A stretch of DNA of 64,000 bases from Hydractinia symbiolongicarpus (taxonomy: Eukaryota > Cnidaria > Hydrozoa > Anthoathecata > Hydractiniidae). Of the stretch, positions 37,499-49,690 are shown piece by piece. The stretch is taken from NCBI RefSeq assembly GCF_029227915.1, contig NC_079877.1, forward strand, positions 3,534,001 to 3,598,000, in the 5' to 3' direction. The first letter of the stretch is position 1; each line of letters begins with the position of its first letter. Below the pieces are notes generated by a model. That model was not told the DNA's origin, made no database searches, and saw only the letters and a list, made by a program, of their open reading frames with translations. A program made the translations under genes and the position numbers.

Positions 37499-37650
37499 TC
37501 CATGCGTGTGGCCTTGTGATTATGGGTTTTGCTTCGCAATCACAAAGTCTGTGTTTCGGTCCAAAGTGCGGTCATGTTTAGCAAGTGTCTTTACCACAGC
37601 TACGGGCTAACCGATGCCATGTGAGAACACAGGACCCATGTTAGTAACAG
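37499..37650 (+). mobile_element. tRNA-derived SINE-like sequence
   Basis: GTGGCCTTGTGATTATGGG resembles a pol III A box, and TTTCGGTCCAAAG about 45 bp later resembles a degenerate B box, with tRNA-arm-like pairing between them. The following non-tRNA part (to about 37650) is GC-richer than its surroundings. This is a SINE head rather than a functional tRNA. Confidence 0.45.
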
Positions 37651-37916
37651 TATTTCCAATAATGAAGTGGCTATATCCTGTATAAATATTTGGAAGAATA
37701 ATAATTGGTCCAGGCAATCTGTGATGTGTCGACAAGTAGAATTTAACCTTATTTTTAATTGTCAGTTTCTAGCAATGCTTAACTTTAAAATAAGCTACAA
37801 CAAGACCACGCAACATAATATGCAAATGTCTTACGTATTGTTTTATCATACGCTACATATATATTCAAAGATTTTAAATCACATAACAAATCTATTCACC
37901 CCTGTCACTACATCAT

Positions 37917-38890
37917 CATCATTCATCATTCTCGGCTTAACGTCCGTTTTCCATGCTAGCATGGGTTGGACGGGGTATATTAATGACCCTCTTCCAATCT
38001 GATCTAGACTGTGTTAGATCTAAACTCAACTTCCTCTCTATCAAGTCTGTCCTTATAACCTCCTGCCAAGTCTTTCTCGGTCTGCCTCTGGGCTTTGCCC
38101 CAGGAACTATCAAGTCTCTACACTTTCTTACCCAATTTTTCTCCTCCATTCTTTCCAAGTGCCCCAGCCAATTCAATCTTCTTATCTGGATAACATCTTT
38201 AATTCTACGGAGACTTAGCCTGCTTCTTAGCTCATCTGAACTCTTTCTGTCTCTCAGACTGGCATTACACATCCACCTAACCATTCTCATATCATTCCTT
38301 TCTAAACGGTCAAGATCTTCCTGCTTCACTGCCCATGTCTCACTACCGTACAACATAACACTTCTTACACAGGCCTCATACAACCTACCTTTTACCTCAA
38401 TTGACAGGACTCTGCTAGTCAGTAAAGGAAGTAACTCTCTAAACTTTTTCCAAGCAGAACCTATCCTGCAAGTAACACTTCTTCCAACACCCCCTTCACT
38501 GCCCAACATATCACCTAAGTAACAGTTGTACATCATTAAAGCTGGAAATACTTCATTCTCTATAATCTCACCTTTGCAACGCTTGCATACAAACTGTATG
38601 TCAGCTCTTAACCTTCCACTAATACTACTGCACTTCTTATGTACCCAATGCTTGCAAGTCTGACAAAAAATTGAGTTACTACCAACCCCTTTCCTGCAAA
38701 CTCCACTTTCCAACTACAAGGTCACACTTGGCTGCAATGCTACTTATCATGACTTTAGACTTTGCTGTGTTTACCTTCAGCCCTTTCTCTTCTAGTCCTT
38801 TCTTCCACTTCTCAAACTTTTCAACTAATTCTTCCATCGACTCTGCTATGAGAACCAAATCATCTGCATACAATAACTCCCATGGACAAA
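37917..38890 (-). mobile_element. 5'-truncated non-LTR retrotransposon (LINE)
   Basis: On the minus strand the fragment opens within the reverse transcriptase at WELLYADDLVLIAES, the catalytic YADD motif, and runs to the 3' end. A Cys/His cluster (CRKGVGSNSIFCQTCKHW, then HKKC and CKRC) follows. Next come ETWAV, 'RRLNWLGHLERM' and RGRPRKTWQEV, all common in CR1/L2/jockey-like LINE C-termini. The reading frame shifts once near 38710, between the YADD part (38873-38679) and the rest (38713-37937). It ends in an (ATG)-type tail at about 37917-37930. It is a dead copy; the 7156-7470 fragment is a relative. Confidence 0.88.
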
Positions 38891-40890
38891 AATCAAAAAC
38901 TGAACTTACTAATACATTTCTTGATAATTTCGCGATAACTGTTCATCAGAATTTAAAAAGACCAAGCGATGTTTCTCTAATTTTTGTTGTTGATTTTATT
39001 GTTTGTCATAAGGGGGATTTTCAGAAAGCAAAATGAATGGCAAACTCCCAGCAAAATTTAACTGATCATGTACAGTTTGTTTTGATTTTGTTTTAACAAT
39101 TTGGCTTTAATGGTAGAATGTTTCGAAATTTTTTTTGCAATAACCCAATATTTGGGGATGTCAACTTTGTTTGCGATGAAAGCTTGGGTAAGCTTGTATA
39201 GGCCTTATGTGTTCACTCACAAAATTTGATTGCAAACCGACATGTAGATTCCAAGTTATTGAGTCATAGGAAAAAATTAAGAGGCCTTGGACGAGCAAAA
39301 GAGTGTCATTTTGGCAATTTATTTTAATCAATTCACCTTTATAATATCTATGCATTGGTAAAGTTTAAATGTACCTTAACAGGCCTAAAATTATATGGCA
39401 AAAACTGTCAAAATCTGGAGCATATATTTAAATCTAAAATTCCTTGTGAATATCTTGAGAATGAGAGGACCTTCAAAAACAATTAAAGCTTTTTAAGCTC
39501 TATAATATACTTTATAGTCGGAAATTTTTGTAACAACTTTTTTTCGTGATTTTTGGTCATTTTCGCGAAATTAAAATGCTGCGAAAAAATTAATTAACGA
39601 ATTCGTGAAAATAAAATATTTCCTTTTTTTTTCTTCATTTTTAGAAGCAGAGGTAAAATTTTTGCAACAAAATAATTCTGGTGATACCCAGTTTGATAAA
39701 ACCCTGGAAAATTAAGAAAGAAATGCACTTTCAAAATTTTAAAATTTCCTCGTTTTTCTGAGTATGTCAAACATCATATTACACCTCTGGTTCAGTTTAA
39801 AAAACTCTGGAAAGAATTAAAAATAATTGTTTTCTTTTTATTGATGAAAAGTGCTTACATTAGTATTTTTTTAGATTTGCCACATGTTTTTTATTCTTGT
39901 GGAAATAAAAAAGATATTGCGCAGGTATAATTTGTTGCCACAATTCGCTTTGTCATAATTCTCCTATAAAAATTGGAGAAATTCTACTGCAGGCCTATCA
40001 ATAAGGGAGAGCAATAGCTCTTGCTCACACAAAGGTTGCCCAATTCTGAGAAACGAGAAACTAGCTGAGCCATTGATTGCTCCCCTGATTCCACAAAAAG
40101 TTTTTCTGGCTGGGCAATAGAAGTTCCTCTCACGTGAAAATCAATGTTATTATTTCCAGTAAAAATTAACTAAAATATATAAAAAAAGATGATAAAATAA
40201 ATTAAAAAAAATTTGTAATAAAATATGCGTTTTATAAACTTGTTTCATTTATTCAGCTTGCTTGACCAATTATTGTAACCTTGGAGAGCGATTTATTGCT
40301 TGGGTGTTATTTTCTTATTGATAGGTTTGCTGCTGGTAATGGATAGATGTACATATTTTACATGGCAGGCCTCACAAATAACGAAGAATATACCTTGTCT
40401 AATATTTCCAGGAGGGGCTCACAACTGTAGAAACAGTTTTGAGTGATTAATTAAGTGGTTAATTCTTTGTATGTTGTGTGTGATATCTGAATATGCATCT
40501 GTGATCATGTTTAAAAAATTGGTTTTTGGATCATTTTATTTTATTTTTCTATGTGGGTCACTGTTTTCAAAAAAATTAATTTTGATACTGCACTACACAA
40601 AAAAAACTGAGCCTCAGATTCAGCTAAAAAAAGTTTGTTATTATTATTGTTAACGACATTGTTTGACTAAACCTTAGCTTACAAATTTAGCCTAAATTAT
40701 CATGCAATCCATGACAATGAAAACCAAAGTAAAGTGACAGTTTCAGATACAGTATTTTGATATATGAATAATCCAGTTAGTTCTAAAACTTTCTTTAAAA
40801 TAATATTCAAAACAGACAATGTTAGTCAGACATTATTTGAATTCGCCCAGACAATGTCACCATGAGTAATCAGTACATCCATCTTTTTAG
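38891..40890. other. Spacer upstream of the TCTP main exon
   Basis: No supported gene is seen. TCGCGAA-rich patches near 39540-39610 recall the MITE family but lack ends. The missing short first exon of TCTP should lie in or beyond this interval; I could not identify it. Confidence 0.45.
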
Positions 40891-41393
40891 AAAAGGATGT
40901 GTTCACAGACGCTTTCAAAATCGAACTAGTGGATGATCTGGTTTATGTTGTGACTGGAAAATTGATTGAATGTTCCACTGAAATTGACGAGAGTGCCATA
41001 GGTGGTAATAAATCTGCAGAAGATACTGCTGAGGATGTAAAAAGTGATGCTATCTTAATTGGAAATATTATCGATGGTGCTAACCTCCAAGAAATTCCAA
41101 GCATTGCTTCGAAATCCGACTTCAAGGCTGCAGTGAAAAAATATGCAGATAAACTTGTGAAAAAGGTTTCTGAAACAGACGCAGAGCGTGGCAACTTTTT
41201 AAAGACGAACATGTCAAAAGCTATCGCACCTATTTTAAAAGATTTCAAAAATCTACAATTTTTTGCCACTGATGGTGATGAGTTGGATTTGGATGGAATG
41301 ATTATAGTGTATGAACAGTTAGGTGAATATAAAGTGGGGACTGAAGTCAAAATAACAGTATTTAAGGATGGATTGTATGACGAGAAATGTTGA
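40891..41393 (+). CDS. TPT1: Translationally controlled tumour protein, main exon
   Basis: After the acceptor ATCTTTTTAG the exon carries 2 nt of a split codon and then KDVFTDAFKIELVDDLVYVV, the start of the TCTP fold. The family's helical hairpin region follows (KKYADKLVKKVSETDAERGNF), then FKNLQFFATDGDELDLDGM, and the terminus ends FKDGLYDEKC, like the classic …EKC end. About 166 residues are present, against roughly 172 in typical TCTP, so only the first few codons (usually MIIYKD…) are on an upstream exon not found here. TCTP is a cytosolic protein linked to growth, GTPase regulation and apoptosis. An AATAAA lies at 41688. All but the N-terminus being on one exon is unusual for animal TCTP genes. 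Confidence 0.93.
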
Positions 41394-41685
41394 CCTCCTA
41401 ACAGTATGTGTTCTTATTGTATTTCAGATAATTTGGGTTTTTATCAGTAAACAGGTGCAATTTGAGATTATATTTTTAAAACTGCACTTTAATAACACTG
41501 GAAAACCTAAATTTTAGTGAATATAACCAAAGCAAGAGATCAGCAATTTGGTGCATATACATAATTTATGGATTTAATCATGTTTGTCATTATAATTTGT
41601 TTACTTTTTTATTTTAGCTTACTGGAATTTCACATGGATATGTCTTCTGAATTGTAAAATTCGCCGATTTATGTCTTGTACATCT

Positions 41686-41693
41686 TTAATAAA
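41686..41693 (+). terminator. Polyadenylation signal of TCTP
   Basis: AATAAA within 'tttaataaatatc' lies about 295 bp after the TCTP stop codon, in the right orientation. Confidence 0.55.
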
Positions 41694-42385
41694 TATCAAC
41701 AATGACTTTGTCTTTACACTCGTTTTTTCTTACAAATAAGCAAACCACAAGTGTTTCCAAGGTGCTGATGTAGAGCTTAAATACATGATAAATCATGCAT
41801 TAAAAATAATACTTTTGTATGTTGCAGAGTAAAAAAAGATTGTTCTTCAGATCTTCAGCTTTCACAACTTTGTGTCTTGCGGAACTTTAATGAATAAACA
41901 TTTCCAGAGGTACGAACCTGTTGGGATCCTTTAGAATTACGAAGTATGTGTGACGGGATTTTTTGGATTGTTAATTTGGAATAAACAACAAAAACTTTGT
42001 CCATCCTTTAAAAACTTTTCCAGCGTAAAATTTGAAAAATGGCTGTAGTTTACGTCCCAAAAGTTTTGCAATGTGGGGGACACACTCGCGAAATTTTGTC
42101 TAACTATAAAGTATTTAATGATGACGTAATTTGGATCTGAACAAACCTTGTGTTTTTAAGTCAGGTCTATCCCCTAAAATGTTTTGGAAAAAGGATGAAG
42201 ATTAAAGATAATATCGTTTCCTCGACCGAAAACAGAATTTCAATGAGTTCCCGCAGATCCGTATGCTAATTTTTATAATAACTCTCGCACTATAGTTTAC
42301 CCTCACAGAAGCCTTTAATTCAATCACTTCTCTTCGCGTGATGCCAAAGTCGCTAGCGCTTGATTAATGTCAAAAGGCTAGAACC

Positions 42386-43101
42386 CTAGTGCCCGTGGAA
42401 ATATCCAGAGGCAAGAAAAAAAAAGGAAGCGTCATTTGAGTTTTGATGTCATCAACAACCCACATGCAAAAAAAATTAGACTCTGGTTTTTACGTTGCCT
42501 CTAATGTATAAAGCTTAACACGTTGATCAAGAAAATATATGTAATCACGTGCTTTTGATGAACGGTTAATGAGATGTAACGGTTTAAAAATTTTGCTAAC
42601 GTCAGCAAATTCCCTTATAAAACAACAAAAAATGTTTCTTTAGAAATTTGCTAACCGTTGCTTTCATCTTATAGATCTTGAAATGCTGATCAAGAAGATG
42701 TATAGGATCATGTACTTTTGACAAACGGTTGCAGAGATATTGGGGTTTAAAGGTTTTTTGATGAGGTAATCAACCCGTCCATTCCGAAACGGATTCTGGG
42801 ACCGAGGTTTGGGAAACTTACCCAAATTGATCCCAGGTGGTCTGTAGTTACCCGTGCAGTGAAATATCCTTGATGTCACCACCTCGTTTCCAAGTTATTT
42901 GGGATCAAAATTTGAAGTAACTTCAATGGCTTTATGCATTTGATATAGGATATTGACTTTAAAGTACTGTTATTTTCGTCGCGCCGCAACGTCAGAAAAT
43001 TTAACACATTAGACATGCAATTTTCGGCTACATCAAAGGAAAATGAGCACATCTACTTTGCTTGTCACAGACAGACATACTCTCTATATTATTGGGAGAA
43101 A
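42386..43101 (-). mobile_element. Helitron-like non-autonomous element (tentative)
   Basis: Read on the minus strand, the right side starts near 43101 with TCTCCCAATAATATAGAGAG followed by a TATGTCTGTCTGT segment like the small Helitrons elsewhere in the window. The left side ends with the hairpin-like CTGGATATTTCCACGGG and then CACTAG (about 42386). Inside are two diverged copies of a 'TGATCAAGAA…ACGGTT' unit. The ends are imperfect. Confidence 0.4.
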
Positions 43102-46100
43102 GTTTTAAATTACTATTGTTGAAGCTGCTGCATCAGATGAAAATTATGATATTTAACTCCCTGGATAAACTCACATCCTCTGCATAAAAGTCTGTTCACC
43201 ACAAACCATTGTTGACATTTTTCGGGGGAAGAAGGGGGAGCCAAGCTCGACCCCGGCACCTTTTACTTTTGCTATCAGAAAGCGCAGCGCCGTTGAGAAG
43301 CAAATAATCCTGGGGACGAGGTTGAGGGAGCCAATGTGACGACAAATAGAAACCATCGTGCTATCTTAGGGCTGAAGTTTTGCGGCTGATTACGTGTACT
43401 TCTATATGTATTTGACAAATAAATAAATTCTGCTTAAATTATTGTCGCAAAATTCACACGGGCTAATATTAATTCACTTCACAGCTGCTTCGAATGTCCA
43501 AAATCCGTTTTCAAGATGGCATTTTGCGGAACAAATAAAGTTTGACATTTTCGAGTTTTCTCGTTCGATCCTAGCCCTGTTGTCTCTTCTTGACACGAAA
43601 TATGACCTGGAAATTTAATATCTTGAACCTCCAAGCCCATTCTTGCTTTTGAGTCAGCAATAATGCTCCCGCACTAGCAGTTTCTGGAATTTTTTCCAGC
43701 CAGAATATTATTCTTCAACACCCCCTACTAACTTATTAATAAATAAATTTTCGCTAGAATTAAATATCGCAAATAGTTGTTTTTCGCGGAATGTTTTAAT
43801 CGCCACTGACGCCATTCGCGAAAATATGTTTTCGCTAAATTTTGTCAATTTCGTTATTTGAGACATTATATTCTTACAAAATTCCTTTTTTTTTAAATTT
43901 TTTTTAGCAAAATGTCGAGATAATAAGTAATTTGTGTTCGGGTATAAAATTCACTAATTTTAACCCTGACAATGCCACACCAAAATGATAAAGCATTGGT
44001 TCCGGTTAAAAAAAGGTAAAGACAATAGACCTTTCCCGAATTTCTTAATTATGTCAAACCCAATTAAAGCGGTCGATACTAAAAAAGGTTCTTATCCCTA
44101 AGTTCCTTAGCAAAACGTAGACAAATTACCTAATTTTTATACATATTTCTGTTCCATATTTGCCTCAATTCCGCGCTGAAAGTTACGGTCAAACCCTTTA
44201 TATAGCCGAGCTTTCCAAGAATAGCCTCGTTTTCAAAATAATTATTTTCTTTAATTCAAAATAAAATCCAACCAGAATATTATATTGCACTATAAACTTA
44301 CATTTTTTTCATGATAATTTATTATTCTATCCGAATATCCTAATTTGAAGAGTACAGAATAATTATCAAATTTTGGATGACGCCATAATTATTATAATTT
44401 ATGAAATTCGGGAAAGTTGTATTTTGCAAAGAAAAAGTTCTGCAGCAATGTAGAAAAATACACTAATAAAGAAAAATGACATCTGATGTTGTAGGTTGCA
44501 TGATTTCTGTATCTCTACATCAGACGCCAGTTTTCTTTGATTAAATATCTTTTTCTTGGACATTTACCACCTTAGAACAACTGCAGCAATTAGTTCAGTG
44601 AATCAAAACCTTCTGAAACAGCTTCAGTATCCCATATTCTCTCATAAAATCGCTGTATATAGACTAAGGCTTAACTGCATACATCGGAACAGGCACTTTT
44701 ATTCGGATAAAGGCTTAGTTTTTTAGATTTGAATATAGATTAGTATCTTTGAAATGCAGCAAAATCGTAAAGTAAATTTAAGTAAAAAAAAGTAAATTTT
44801 CAGAAGGGGTCCAGTATCACTTTCTACATATCTCTGCTGGATGTAAAAACATCGTCAATTCTACTCACAAAGATCAGATGGATCAGGAAAACATGGCATA
44901 CATGGGAAACACGAAAATATAACTGTCTAGTGAGTTTTTCAGAGAAACACAAAAAATAATCGAGTACAAGTAAATAACATGAAAACCGTTCACAAAATCT
45001 CCCGCAGCAAATCCTCTGTCAGTATAACTTATCATGGTCAGAAATTTTTTTAAATCTTTCCTAGCGTTGATATTTTTGTTTTTGCAGAGGACTACAACCA
45101 ATGCTTTCTTTTTTTGTTTTTATAGCGTACACACCTCAAATACTACCCAAATGAAATATTGCTGGTAGGCTCAATTTGAAACAAGACAGATAGTCAATGA
45201 ACGAAGGAAGGTCAAAAATAAATCTTGTATTTGCTCTCAAAATTTTTTTAAAACACAGAACAAAATATACTTGCTAACCGAGATTTACTTGCTTTGTGTG
45301 CAAATGTAAATATTCTGACGGTGCGATATGGGATATCTTAAAAAGCTTTAAACTCTTAAGCTCTTAAACTAGTGATTCGCAAAAGCAGTTTTTAGATGTT
45401 CAAAGGCTGGGCAAGCTACAGCATTTTAAACATAAAACCACGTGAATACATTAAAAAATGCCTGAAAATCAATATTTAAGTTATCTTTCCAAAAATATTA
45501 CATGTCATAAGATGTAGACAAAAATTAGCAATATAAGAAAATATTAACTGAAACATTTGTGAAAAAATATGTCTCAAGAAAAATGCACGCACAGAGCATA
45601 AAAGTTTAAACAATTCTAACACATAATATCAACAATGAGACAACTTTTAAGCTTTGGGACTAACTTGAAAAAATTAGGCTCGTACTCTAAAAATAATTTT
45701 TCACAGAGCAAGATTGTGCATGAGATAATTGAAAATTCCATTTCCCATCACCAGTAACAGCATTGGTTTATCACATTCTTTTATATATAAATGTACTCTC
45801 CACAGACTAAAAATCGTGAATAATATAATAAAAAAAAACAATTTCTCATCACCAGTAACAACATTGCATTAATTGGTCAAAAAGAAAAATGAAAAATTTC
45901 TAAAAACATAGATTTATACAAATTTCCATGGTTAAATACAGTGCAGTAACAATTATGACATTAAAACAAGGAAGTAGGCCTAATTTATCCTTTTGATCAC
46001 TTATTTCTCGCGGATTTGTTTCAAGGACGGTCAGAATTTTGGTTGAACGTTTCACTTTTATATTTCGTATGGCGAATTAGCAAGTAACAAAGTGTTGTTA

Positions 46101-46664
46101 TTTCATAATTGCGGATGCGAGCTGGTTTTTTTGTCTTAGATATGCGAAAGATGAGATTGAAGTCAATGAAGAAATAAAATGTTAAAATGCCAAAAAAATT
46201 AAAATTGTTTACGGAAATAAATAAAAGAAATTACACTAACTACTTAGAGGATGACGAAAGCATTATACCTGAAATGTTTACAATTCTGTGATGTTACGCA
46301 TATTATGATTAAGAAATCATTTAAACAAGACATGATACAGTAAACGATTTAGTAGAGAGGTGAATCCAAATGTTTGACATTCCATTTTAATTGAACTGTA
46401 AATAGGCACTTCAAGTCACGTGACAATTCCCGTTGATCAAAAATTGCGCAATTTCACGGGAAATTCTGACGGGAAATTTTCTGTGATTTATTTTTGTTAT
46501 CACATTTATATATAAACATCTGGGCACCTTCGGCACCTCTAGAAGTATAAACTTGGGCAGATATTGAAACTAGGCACATACGAGTTTATATAACGACCTG
46601 AGCCAATATTGGAGAAGCAGATATGTTGTTGTGGGGCCGAAGAGAAGACGAAAAAAGCTGATAT
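43102..46664. other. Gene-free AT-rich spacer
   Basis: I see no supported gene. Short TTCGCGAA-type patches occur near 43745-43860. A TATA-like TATATATAAAC at about 46506 could belong to the promoter of the 46.7-48.4 kb frame. Confidence 0.45.
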
Positions 46665-46733
46665 TTGGAGGTAAAACTAAATTTAACTAAATTTGCAAGT
46701 GAGACTGATAAAGTGTTGAAAGAGTTTGAAGAG

Positions 46734-48393
46734 ATGGGGTTAGCAGAAGATTATTCACCAGAGTACGCATTTACTACAAAGGAATCCAGTGTTGCCTGTC
46801 TTGTACGTACTGCATGCAAAGCATTTCATTCAAGAGGTAGTGATGAAGCAGGTGTTGCATCTTACTTTAATTCTTACCTTCATGGAAAAGGTGAAAAAGC
46901 AATGCTCATACCCTTTATTGGTAATCGTTTTAATGTTTTATATTATAATGCAGCAGCTGTATACTACCATCGAGAATCAATGTTGGCATTTCTCAATGGT
47001 TGGCCATATCCAAATAATTTATTGAAAGCTGTGAAGGAAGACCTGAGTAATGAGTTGTTTACTGCTGAATTAAGAGCTTTAGGAATTATTGATAAATTTT
47101 TAACTGGTCCATTGTTGCGTTTAATTGAAAGCAAAAAAAGTATTCTTGATTTAAATGTACATCTTTTTCACTTAAAAATAAAAATTGATGAACTTGGAAA
47201 AGATGCATCACCATTACTAAATCAACAGTTGATATTTCCTGAATTACCCATTCATACGGATTGCCTTTACGAGAAACTGTTTGAAGATAATGATGATGTT
47301 GATTTTGATGTTATGACACAACAAGCTTTGGAGATTATTTTACTAGGAATTCTTGTCATACTAGAAAGACAATGTGTTGATCAACTTCCAGGTGGGAAAT
47401 GTTGGAATGCTGATGACAATATAAAAAAAATCGGTGCTGTTGTACCTACCACTAACAAAGCAAGTGAATCTGATTTTGCGATATTAGACATGTTGATCAG
47501 ATCAAAACCAAATTCAAACATCCAAACAATTCAAGCTCTCACTATGTGGATGAGGAATGACACTGGTTCTTGGCTTGATGAGCAATCAGATGAGGATAGG
47601 GAGTTAATCTTAGACCGTGCAAGGAAATTGGCTCCAGAAATGAAAATGAAGTATGCTGAAAGAAAAGCTGTTTTGAAGGAAAAAAAAGTACAACAGTTGC
47701 TAGCCAAACAAAAAATAAAAAAAAGAAATTGAGGAAAAGGAAACAATGAAAAAAATAACAGCAGCTAATTCATTGATAGGTTGTCGAGTAAATCTTTGGT
47801 CGTCTGAAAGTGACATTGAGAATGGATTAAAATGTATTAAGGACGATGTTGAAAAAGAAAAGGTTTTGATTGCACAGTTAAATTTTTATAGGTTTGCATT
47901 GTGTGTGAAATGTCCAGTGAAAATTTACTATGTCACAAAGGTTGATTCTGGGAAGCGTAGAAAGTTGTTGTGGGAGGAATTGTGTGAGAATTTTAAAGAA
48001 GTCGTAAAGCATAGTTTAGCAAGTGAAAGACCTATTGCACCTAAGCCAGTTTTAATGGACAAGAATACAAGGTTAGGAAATGTTACGGAGCAGAAGGTAA
48101 AGTTGGGAAGAAAGTTGAAAGAGGGTCGCTTACGGCTTGTTATTGATAAGCAACGTGCACAGCTTCAAAAATATTTGGAAAACCCACAGTCTTTAGTTGG
48201 AAAGTTAATTCAGCATAAAGTACGCGAGGAAGGGTGCGATGATGTGTTATGGTGTAGAGGAACAGTTATGTCATTAGTTTTATCAAATTCTAAAAAGTCA
48301 ACGTATACTGTGCAGTATGAAGGAGAAGATGAGACGTGGAACTTCCCTCTTCTTGTCGATTTAGAGAAAGGAGAACTGATTATTATTTCCTAG
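46734..48393 (+). pseudogene. Intronless multi-copy-type protein, frameshifted
   Basis: Two consecutive open frames belong to one protein: 46734 (first ATG; an in-frame stop lies at 46659) to 47732, and 47746 to 48393, one base apart in frame. The break is in a run of eight A at about 47711-47718. With seven A the frame runs straight from KQKIK into EIEEKETMKKI. I recognise the pattern of an uncharacterised, often multi-copy animal protein family (FIGNRFNVLYYNAAAVYYH, RSKPNSNIQTIQALTMWM, then a Lys/Glu helix). The C-terminus looks like a small Tudor/Agenet-type barrel (IQHKVREEG…LWCRGTV…VQYEGEDETWNFPLL). About 550 residues in total. Function is unknown; it is possibly transposon-derived. It could be a recent pseudogene, an assembly indel, or a programmed shift. 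Confidence 0.7.
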
Positions 48394-48870
48394 TTTTTCG
48401 ATTGATAAATGTATATATATTAGTAGTACCTTCCTAGTAGTTTTTAGTGTTTCTCTTACTCCTTTTAGTAGATAATTTTTTTCTTATCAATTTAATTTTC
48501 TATCTCTAGATGTATTTAAAAAACATATGAGCCAGTGTCTGCCTGATATTTCATGTTGCTTCATCGTTCTTTAATATACAACAAACTGAGTACGAATTTG
48601 TGATATTTTGGATGCACAAACGATTGTATTGGAAGTAAAAGTGGTTCTTGGATCCTTCATCATTATATAAGTGATTTTTAATTTTTACTATTTGCGTATA
48701 TACCATTTACAGAAACTCTGTAGTATAATAGAACGATAACTTTTGTACTGCTAATTTAGAAAGTATCTGCATTATTTTATCCTCACATGTTTAACGCAAT
48801 GACTATATTTGTGCAAATTTTGTGCTTTTTTTATATTTTTACACAAAAATTAAGATTTACAACTTATTTG
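48394..48870. other. 3' flank, nothing recognised
   Basis: AT-rich sequence after the frameshifted protein. No clear AATAAA in position and no gene seen. Confidence 0.4.
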
Positions 48871-48871
48871 A

Positions 48872-49690
48872 AGTCTGGTCTGCAAGATATTATTTTTTTG
48901 AAAAATTGATGCTTAATTAAAAAGTTTTGTTTTCGTGATAGTTCTGTATGGTTTTTGAAGTAATGCATGTTTTGGCAGCATTCTTATAGAGTGACAATTT
49001 TGAAATCAGTATTTTTAGTAGTTTTTACTATATATATAATTTGGTCATTTCCATAATGGCAGAGTTGTGACATCATATTTTAATTGGGTTTGAAGGATAT
49101 GTAAATTTAAATCCACGTTCACTGAAAAGACCAAAAGATATAAATTTTTTATGGTATTGAAATAACGCATGTTTTCGCAAATCTGGTCTGTAAAATACAC
49201 GCTCTTGATAATCTTTCAGGAAAATTTTGGACACATCCATTACTTATATATTAGTTTTCTAAGCAGTAACTTTCATAAAACAATTCAAATATATGTTTTA
49301 TTGGTATTTTTATTAGTTTTAACCATATTTGGTCATTATGTTTTCATAAATCTGGTCTGTAAAATACACACTTTTATCACGTGATAATCTTTCAGGAAAA
49401 TTTTTGACACATCCATTACTTATATATTAGTTTTCTAAGCAGTAACTTTCATAAAACAATTCAAATATATGTTTTATTGGTATTTTTATTAGTTTTAACC
49501 ATATCTGGTCTGTAAAATACACACTTTTATCACGTGATAATCTTTCAGGAAAATTTTGGACACATCCTTTACCTATATATTGGTTTTCTGAGCAGTAACT
49601 TTTATGAAAACACTTCGAGTAATGTTTTATTGGTATTTTTATTAGTTTTAACCATATTTGGTCATTTCCATAATGGCAGAGTTGTGACGC
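48872..49690 (+). repeat. Tandem repeat array, about 150-170 bp units
   Basis: TCTGGTCTGTAAAATACAC recurs at 49182, 49351 and 49504, each starting a nearly identical unit containing CACTTTTATCACGTGATAATC (the first copy has lost part), CAGGAAAATTTTGGACACATC and TTTTATTGGTATTTTTATT. A more diverged unit starts near 48874. The unit end 'GGTCATTTCCATAATGGCAG' occurs at about 49044 and 49660. The close similarity of the last three units implies recent expansion. Confidence 0.85.

Noticed and set aside
42386-43101. Calling the tentative Helitron firmly
   Set aside because: The CTAG end and hairpin are imperfect and the TC start is ambiguous, so it is kept at low confidence only.
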